A DNA stretch of 64,000 nucleotides, taken from assembly GCA_030765065.1 (NCBI GenBank), contig CM060990.1, forward strand, positions 217,535,290-217,599,289. The letters run 5' to 3'. Positions 57,695 to 64,000 of the stretch are shown here, piece by piece. Both the position numbers and the translations under genes were made by a program. Under the pieces are notes generated by a model. That model worked only from the letters and a program-made list of their open reading frames with translations. It searched no databases and had not been told where the DNA came from. The stretch comes from Deroplatys truncata. Its lineage: Eukaryota > Arthropoda > Insecta > Mantodea > Mantidae. How positions within the stretch are numbered: position 1 is the first letter of the stretch; every line of letters begins with the position of its first letter.

Positions 57695-58500
57695 ATCGGC
57701 AATGACTGTTTTACAGTCCATGCCTACGAGGATGTTTGCGGTGACAGTGCGGTACTTTACCGACAATGCCTGTTTTAAAGACCCTACCTATGCGGTTGCA
57801 TGTGGGAGAGGGCTATGGTACTTTATCGATAATGTCTGTTTTAAGTCCATGCCTGCAAAGGGGAGAGAGAGACAGAGAAAGTGTGTGTGTTGGATGCTTA
57901 TTTTTACCTACATTGTGTGTTTTAATGTCCATGTCCTTGCGAATGCTTGCGCAGGCAATGCTATACTTTATCTAAAATGCCTGTTTTAAAGTCCATGTCT
58001 ACGCGTGTGCTTACGCTGGCAGTGCTATACTTTATCGTCAACGTCTGTTTTAAAGTCCATGCCTACGCGCGTGCTTGCACTGGCAATGCTATACTTTATC
58101 GAGAATGCCTGTTTTAAAGTCCATGCCTATGCACGTGGACTGCTTTATCTATAATGTATGTTTTAAAGTCTGGGCCTGCAAATGAGTGAGAGTGAGAGAA
58201 ATAGAGAGAGACAGAGAGAGAGAGAGAGAGTGTGTGATGGATGCGTATTTTTACCGACAGTGTCTGTTTTAAAGTCCATGTCTATGCGTGTGATTGCGTT
58301 GGCAGTGCTATACTTTATCGACAACGACTGTTTTAAAGTCCATGTCTACGCGTATGCTTGCGCTGGCAGAGTGGTACTATATCGACAATGTCTGTTTTAA
58401 AGACCCTACCTATGCGCTTGCTTGCGTGAGCGGGTGGGGTACTTTATGGAAAATGACTGTTTTAAGGTCCATACCTATGCACGTGGAGTGCTTTATCCTC
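57695..58500. repeat. Tandem array of about 65-bp units, right arm
   Basis: TGTTTTAAAGTCCATG or a variant recurs near 57707, 57772, 57838, 57910, 57981, 58047, 58111, 58158, 58265, 58329, 58394 and 58460. These alternate with TACTTTATCGACAATG and CGCGTGTGCTTGCGCTGGCA. Mirror of 49025-49820, with nearly identical unit order and a (GA)n run near 58200-58230. Confidence 0.88.
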
Positions 58501-58799
58501 TGTCTTGATATATTTGTGCTTCTTTTCAGTTGTTTGGTACAGAGTAACAAGGAATGTGTATTGTTTAGGATAGTCTCCATATTTCATTATTTATTTGGTT
58601 CAGTTTTTATTTATTAATAACATATTTAACTTGAACTTTCGTCGCTCTCCGCTAGAGAGAGCGGAAAATAATTGCACGGAAGACAGTGACAGGCACAGAG
58701 AGTGAAGGGGTGTTTGGGAAAGGGATGACGTGGTCAAGTCATGCATGCAGGTGCAAGAGATCAACACTGAGTCAGCGCCTAAAGGACATGGACCGCGCG

Positions 58800-59100
58800 T
58801 TCGGGTTTTCAGTGAAAGAATCACGCGTTAACGTCTCGTGTTAGGTATTTAGGCTAACTCTGTCTTTTCAGTCATGCATTCACCTAAGCGATGTAATGTT
58901 CGTATAAACCCAAAATATATTTTCCTTTAAAAGTAGAATTAAACAAATGTTATTAGTCGTAATAGTTATACACGCGTAATAATCGCCTTAACACACGAAC
59001 ACATACGATGGCAACCAAATGAGCAAGTCAATTCATATAAACTTATTTACATTAATTAATCAAAATTATTTAATTGTATTCATCGATCAGCGAGACCATT
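58800..59100. repeat. Arm module (inner copy), right arm
   Basis: CAGTCATGCATTCACCTAAG, GTTATTAGTCGTAATAGTTA, ACATACGATGGCAACCA and TTCATCGATCAGCGAGACC. Paralogous to the outer copy at 59575-59835 and to the fragment at 3513-3975. Confidence 0.75.
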
Positions 59101-59574
59101 ATTTATTTTTAATAACGTATGTAATATTTAACTATAATGTTATCCGTATTTGTTTATTTTTAATAACATATGTAATATTCAGCTATAATGTTAACCGTAT
59201 TTATTTTTCAGAGCCGCCCCTATGTGTAAACAAACCTTGGAAAAATATCTTGAAACGTGAAGTTCCTTATCGGACATTTCAAATGACTTATGCTAGCTTT
59301 CCTTGGAGTCAACATGGCCGCCGCCGTGCATTCCTTAAATTTTTAAAATGTCTGCTTCCGCCACCTTCGTCGTTCAGCGGAAGAGCCAGCTTTCCGCTCT
59401 CTCGCCTAGAGGGCGCGCGATCTGCAGAAGTTGAATTGTACCACGAGGGAGGGATGGAAGGGGTGAATGCTAGCTTGCTCGCTGCTCTTGAGGGACCGGT
59501 CACTCGCGTGAGACGCTGCTTAGAAGAAGGGTTGCGCGCGGGTTTTCAACGAAATTATCACGCGTTAACGACTG

Positions 59575-59835
59575 TTACGGCAACTCTGTCCTTTCAGCTA
59601 TGGTTTTATCTAAGTGTTGTAATATTCATATAAACCCAAAATATATTTTCCCTCAAATAAGTATTAAACAAAATGTTATTAATCGTAATAATTATACATG
59701 TGTAATAATCACCTTAACACCCACTTACACATATACGATGGCAACCAGGTGCGCGCGAGTCGATTCGTATACACTTAATTACATTAATCAATCAAAAATA
59801 CTTAATCGTATTCATCGATTGAGGAGCATCGTTTA
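59575..59835. repeat. Arm module (outer copy), right arm
   Basis: TTTCAGCTATGGTTTTATCT, TTATTAATCGTAATAATTAT, ACGATGGCAACCAGGTGCGC and TCATCGATTGAGGAGCATCG. Same order of blocks as the inner copy. Confidence 0.75.
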
Positions 59836-60039
59836 ATTACATTAATGAAGATACATGCGGCGGGGATACTTCGATCGAGTGTTCGCGTCCAGCCCTTCAG
59901 AGGCGCGATGCCATGTCGTTAGCAGTATAAGTCAGGCCGCAAGAGAGGGATGGGAGTGGCCTGCGTGCGAGAATAATACCATATTATGCCACACTCCTCT
60001 ACAGCAAACATAGGAGGGGGTGTGGCCAGCATTCCTCCA

Positions 60040-60350
60040 CTACTCTACAGGGAGCCATTCAGACCAGCGCATTCAAAGAGGGGAGGGTGTAGACAGCGCA
60101 CCTCCACTACTCTACAGTGAGCCATTCAGAACAGGACACTCAAAGGGGGGACGTAGAAAGCGTACGGGGTTAGACCACAAAGGGGTGGGGAGGAGTGTGG
60201 CCAGCGGCACAGAGCCTGGCGGCATACTAGTAGCACACAAAGGAGTGGGTGTGGCCACCGGCACAGAGCCGGGCGGCATACTATTAGCACACAAAGGAAG
60301 GAGTGTGGCCACCGGCACAGAGGCAGGCGACATGCTAGGAGGCCAAAATG
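60040..60350. repeat. Terminal tandem subrepeats, right arm
   Basis: Inverted counterpart of 38300-38600. About four units of the GGCACAGAGCC(T/G)GGCGG type with GCACACAAAGGAGTG, against about two in the left arm. Confidence 0.7.
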
Positions 60351-60497
60351 AGGGGTCGTCCTCGGCGGCTTCTCCGGACAGCGCACAAAGCAAGGGGGAG
60401 GAGCTGGCGGTTTTTAAGGGTCAGCGCACAAAGAAAGGGGGAGGAGTTGGCGATATTCCTTGGTGCGCGGGAGTCTCCATCCTTTTTCTACTGTGAA

Positions 60498-60600
60498 TGC
60501 TTGAAATATATTTTTAAAATTTAACCAAATATCATTTATCATAAAATTGAAATATTCTATTCTGAATCGGCCTTCTTGGATTTTAAAGGCTCAGGGTATA
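60498..60600 (-). pseudogene. hAT transposase relic (right fragment)
   Basis: The minus strand reads RFRIEYFNFMINDIWLNFKN then IFQAF. This is the block that lies directly N-terminal of the FGFMYDL block in the same hAT family. The latter is on the far side of the giant element (38157), on the same strand and in the expected order. This supports one hAT relic split by the giant insertion. Confidence 0.7.
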
Positions 60601-61127
60601 CAGGGTAGGCTCAAGGAACAATTTACCGCTCATAAGGAGGAGCATAGCGGTGCAGGCTGGTTGTATGTGGGTGTATATGTGTATGCTTGGGTGCGTGAGT
60701 GCGCGTACGTATGTGTACTGAGGGCAGGTTTCAGCAACTGGTGTTAAAATACTCTTGTTTGTTAACATGAATTTCAAAGTTTAACATAATGTTAAAACTT
60801 TTGCCTTTCATCAAGCTTTTATAGCAAATTGTAAGCTAACATCTTGTTAACGTCAAAGACAACTGCAAGCAATAGGTTTCGAGAAGGCAGTGACCAAAAT
60901 ACACCGCTTCTGAATACACTCCGATTCACTTGTCTACGTATAGCAGTAGCGCTCTCTGTGTCAGCAGAAAACTAGTTACATTCAGGGGCAATCAAGTGAG
61001 GTAGAATTTGTTTAGTTGTTTGTGATGTTGCTGGTTGTTTGAGATTAGATACGCGATGCCAACTAAATAAATAATTCACCGTTTGAAAAGCATTAATTAC
61101 AGAACTGTTTACTATGTATATAGAGAA

Positions 61128-61345
61128 AAAGCCGACGGTCTTACATTAAAGGATAAGGATGCAGCCTGGCAGAAAATCCGCAAGTAATTTAATTGGAATG
61201 AATGCGTTTCTTCCAGGTCCAGTAAACAAATGCGACAATTTTATGCTAACATAAAGTGCAGCAACAAAAATCTCAGGTGCAAACAGCATTCAGAACGGTT
61301 TAGAATTGTAGTGGGCAATACATTCAAACTAAAATGGACGAACGT
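61128..61345 (+). pseudogene. Myb/SANT-like DNA-binding protein relic of Harbinger
   Basis: DGLTLKDKDAAWQKIRK, an in-frame TAA, then FNWNECVSSRSSKQMRQFYA and NIKCSNKNLR. The pattern of a Trp, FN, RS.KQ and (Y/W)..(I/L)K matches the trihelix/Myb-like protein encoded beside Harbinger transposases. It probably bound the element ends. Confidence 0.65.
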
Positions 61346-61374
61346 GTGTTATCGCTGATTAAGAATCAACTAGA

Positions 61375-61650
61375 CCTGTATAATAATACTGTTTACTTTG
61401 GACATCTTCCGCATTAACTCATAAATGGTAGCTTTGGAAATACCAACATTATCACCTACCATTAAATGAAAAGCGCCAGTAGCATAAAATCTTAGAGCAA
61501 TTATCACTTGTGTGGCATGTTCCTGTTGGTAGTATTTCAAGTATTCTAATCTCTTGTATTTCCCATAAAACCACGCTCATAACTTCTTTGGGCAGCCTGC
61601 ATAGCTTTAAGAATTCCTCCTTTTCTTGTTTTTAAATTTATTATGACGCA
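61375..61650 (-). pseudogene. Harbinger (HARBI1-like) transposase relic, N-terminal part
   Basis: The minus strand gives EEFLKLCRLPKEVM, then after a frame change LEYLKYYQQEHATQVIIALR, FYATGAFHLMVGDNVGISKA and TIYELMRKMSKVNSI. LRFYATG.F..(M/V)GD..G.SK.T is the characteristic N-terminal helix-turn-helix block of HARBI1-like proteins. The catalytic DDE part is absent. Confidence 0.8.
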
Positions 61651-61886
61651 CCATTGCTCTTTCGTTATAAATGGTATTAAAATGCCAAAATGCAGCCAAC
61701 GGGCATCAATAACTTGGTTTGTGCAACCATTTTCCAAATTCTAGCATTTGTTAAATGCCTTAACATAGGAATACGACAATGTTAAGTTAACTCCGAGTTT
61801 AACACATTGTTAAAGCTAACATTATTCAATGAAACAGAGTTTGTGTTAACTTAAGTGTTGAATCAGTAACACAGTGTTAAACTTTA

Positions 61887-64000
61887 GAATTGGTTGGTGA
61901 AATCAGCCTTTGAGTGTTTATTTTATTTTGGTCAGTTGTCCAGGATACTGTATATGATTAGATGTCAACGCTGATTGGCAATACTTTAGTATTCAAATGT
62001 AAATGAATCCGTTTGGTAGATGGCAGCAACTGCTACATGAATAGGTTGTGGGGTGGAAGGAAAAGCGGAAAAGATTTCGAAACTTGGGTACATTACACAA
62101 TATTTTGCGGTTTTCTGAAGCATTACTTTTCTTTAATGCAGAATGACGGGAAGAGAAGACAGTAATAGAAATCTCCTTACATGCTTAGAATAATAAATAT
62201 ATTTTGTGTAAACATAAAAAAATGCCCTCAAATTCTGAAACATTTCTGAAGAATTAACACAACAAAAGTTGAAACAAATGATTGCTGCTGATAAACAGAC
62301 GAACAGTTTGCTACAGTGGAAATGGACAGTTTAAACGTAAACAGTAACCCAACCCATCCGTAAGTACCGGTAATCTCCGTGGGGTCGAACTCGGTTCTTT
62401 TATCGACATAGAGCGCCATACGTATGAGTACCGGTATAGGACTTTACTAGCCCGCGGAAACTAGGCAACTTCTTCCATACGACCTGCTCCACTTTTGCAA
62501 TCTCTGAGGAGGTGATAGTGACGTAATTTGCAGCAAGAGTGAACTACGGCAGAACCAATTTAAAATGAACACCCAGTATACCAACCTGTACTGGATAAAG
62601 TGAATCCTAACTTATTAGTTGCTGCACAACAAGTAGAACTCCGAATTGCATATTAATGGACGAAAGAAAACACTAGAAGAATATTAGAATATTTTTGAGG
62701 ATCACGAAATGTCCAAGAAAAGAAGGAGAAGAGATAAAACGCAGAACGAGAGGCAGTTAAGAATTCTAATATTGCTTCCTCATGCAGAGTAAAAATGAGA
62801 ATCTTGTGATTCTGAGTGTACGAGGATTGCGTAACTCAGTGATCATGTAATTGCAGAGAAGGATGTGCACATTTTTAATTGCTTAATGTATGAAACACCC
62901 TGGGTTTTTTCATTTATTACATTGCACACATATGCAGGTTTTCTGCCTTTATTAGAAACAAGTGTAGTTTCAGGTTCAGTTTGGGGCTTTCTGCTACGTA
63001 CATTTATTATAAGTCATACCAACACCTGTCTATCTTGATATTCTATTGCTAATTATTTCTTGAGGGGTTTTGCTAGTGGAAAATCATAAACCTGGAAGTA
63101 AATTTCAAAGTTAACATTTGCTTTAATGGTGAACTTTTAAAGCATCATGTATGAGCATATTTTGGAATTGATATATATTTAACCCATTACAGCAAATAAA
63201 AATAAAACTTTGATGTGCCCATCAGTTTTCATGAATATCCAAACAGGACAAGTTGATGAAAATTACTCAAATTTGGTGTTTCTTGATTTAAAATTAGGCT
63301 TTAGCCAATACCATGGGTCTTATATCATTTTAAAAATAATTAACCTCTATATGGAGCATGCTTTACGTAATCAAAATGTGTGTATCTTTTTAAACACTTA
63401 CACAGAGCAGGAGCGGAGAAAAGTGTGATTACATTTGGACTCCCTCCGGCGCTTGTCCTGAGTGACTGGCCCTTTGGTTCCCAGTTATACTTTACATGTT
63501 ATTTGGTGGCGAAATACATGTTTCCTATTCCTCTATTCCTGGTACTCGGAGAAGGAAGGCATTTTCATCACTCTTGTCAGAGTGCACATATGATGTATGT
63601 TATCAGGCTTATAACTAATCTTCAATTTGAAATTCTCAACACGGATGGTAACCTATCTTGTAATAAGTAAAACAGCAGCCCTATTTACACTTTCTTCCTT
63701 ATTTTATAGTTTTCTTAACTCCAACTAGGCAAAATGACCGAAATTGTGCTTTTATTTAAATGTGCACAAAAAACGCGATATAAAGCAACGGATAAGAAAA
63801 CACTTGGTCTGAAATTTTGTTTATCCCAGCTCAGTGAACAGAATTTTATAAATAGCCCTATAAACAAACTACGCCTTTAACAGCGGTATAATGATCGCCA
63901 GGTTTACTGATTACTATAGTCGCGAAAATTATATGGTAAATAAGACATGGCAGGTTTTACAGACGGTCTTGAAAGCAATCCTTTCTTTTGGCAATCATCT
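61887..64000. other. Gene-free AT-rich stretch
   Basis: Open frames of up to 96 codons (63380-63670) show nothing recognisable. No repeats identified. Confidence 0.45.

Larger units (their letters stand above)
38158..60497. mobile_element. Giant fold-back (palindromic) element, interrupted by a gypsy element
   Basis: About 22.3 kb as it stands, or about 13.4 kb without the LTR element in its left arm. Two arms of about 5.9 kb are reverse complements of each other around a loop of about 1.7 kb; several stretches of 200-320 bp translate identically in mirrored frames. The outermost bases are similar inverted ends (AGTAGGAAAAGGATGG left, AGTAGAAAAAGGATGG from the right). TGCTTG lies outside both ends (38152-38157 and 60498-60503), perhaps the remains of a target duplication of about 8 bp. 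No protein gene is recognised. The arms are assembled from tandem arrays, as in Foldback/Galileo-type elements; membership in those families is not shown. Confidence 0.85.
54657..60497. repeat. Right arm of the giant palindrome
   Basis: Reverse complement of the left arm without the LTR element. Differences from the left arm include about 137 extra bases near 55990-56160 (a local duplication containing AAGAAGGTATTGTT and TACACCCTCG), one or two extra terminal GC-rich units near 60230-60340, and about 50 extra bases near 59450-59500. Confidence 0.85.
60775..61886. mobile_element. PIF/Harbinger-type transposon relic
   Basis: Two divergent gene relics, a Myb/SANT-like gene on the plus strand and a Harbinger transposase on the minus strand, are the usual pair of this superfamily. 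They lie between TCAAAGTTTAACATAATGTT (left) and, as reverse complement of the right end, TCTAAAGTTTAACACTGTGT. Additional GTTAAC-type motifs inside both ends look like subterminal repeats. The target duplication was not resolved. Confidence 0.7.

Noticed and set aside
57561-57989. 142-codon frame and its mirror frames around 49526-49955
   Set aside because: They follow the 65-bp tandem array. The repeated CFKDPTYA / CFKVH pieces are repeat translation, and codons show no protein-like pattern.
38158-60497. Palindrome as a pure assembly artefact (read joined to its own reverse complement)
   Set aside because: The arms differ by indels and array copy numbers, only one arm has the gypsy element, the loop is unmirrored, and different parts of one hAT relic lie outside the two ends. 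Long-read confirmation would still be decisive.

Overview
The window looks like a piece of a large, repeat-rich arthropod (probably insect) nuclear genome. It is AT-rich and full of microsatellites. It carries relics of at least seven cut-and-paste transposon families, several tRNA-derived SINE families and one Ty3/gypsy LTR retrotransposon. I found no host protein-coding gene, no rRNA gene and no free-standing tRNA gene. Nearly every recognisable reading frame belongs to a mobile element and is broken. The species cannot be named from this sequence. Layout: 1-7.98 kb holds old short tandem repeats, a diverged fragment of the large palindromic element found downstream (3513-3975), a minus-strand hAT relic (4490-5408) and a SINE head. 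At 7.98-8.88 kb lies a satellite of about 121 bp per unit, and beside it a complete but decayed DNA transposon with 35-bp inverted ends (8982-11447). From 11.45 to 14.7 kb there is a tandem duplication in which each copy took a different SINE, followed by another SINE. A ZBED-like hAT relic lies at 15.7-17.5 kb and a Tc1 relic at 17.75-19.04 kb. A full-length hAT with an 8-bp target duplication occupies 22628-25720 and hosts a nested TTAA-flanked MITE-like element. Further SINEs (26.2-26.8 kb), pogo relics, a full-length mariner (30101-31390) and a pogo element with a PHD-like finger (33515-35548) follow. The most striking structure runs from about 38158 to 60497. It is a giant fold-back (palindromic) element with arms of about 5.9 kb around a loop of about 1.7 kb. 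The arms are built from several nested tandem arrays and have no recognisable coding capacity. A Ty3/gypsy element (39394-48298) later inserted into the left arm only, and the right arm keeps the matching empty site. The giant element itself sits inside an older minus-strand hAT relic whose frame resumes on both sides (37735-38157 and 60498-60600). A PIF/Harbinger relic (60775-61886) and unannotatable AT-rich sequence finish the window. How the parts relate: this is a layered record of insertions, namely hAT relic, then giant fold-back element, then gypsy element. Paralogous copies (the two arms, and the two halves of the 11.5-14 kb duplication) act as internal empty-site controls for later insertions.
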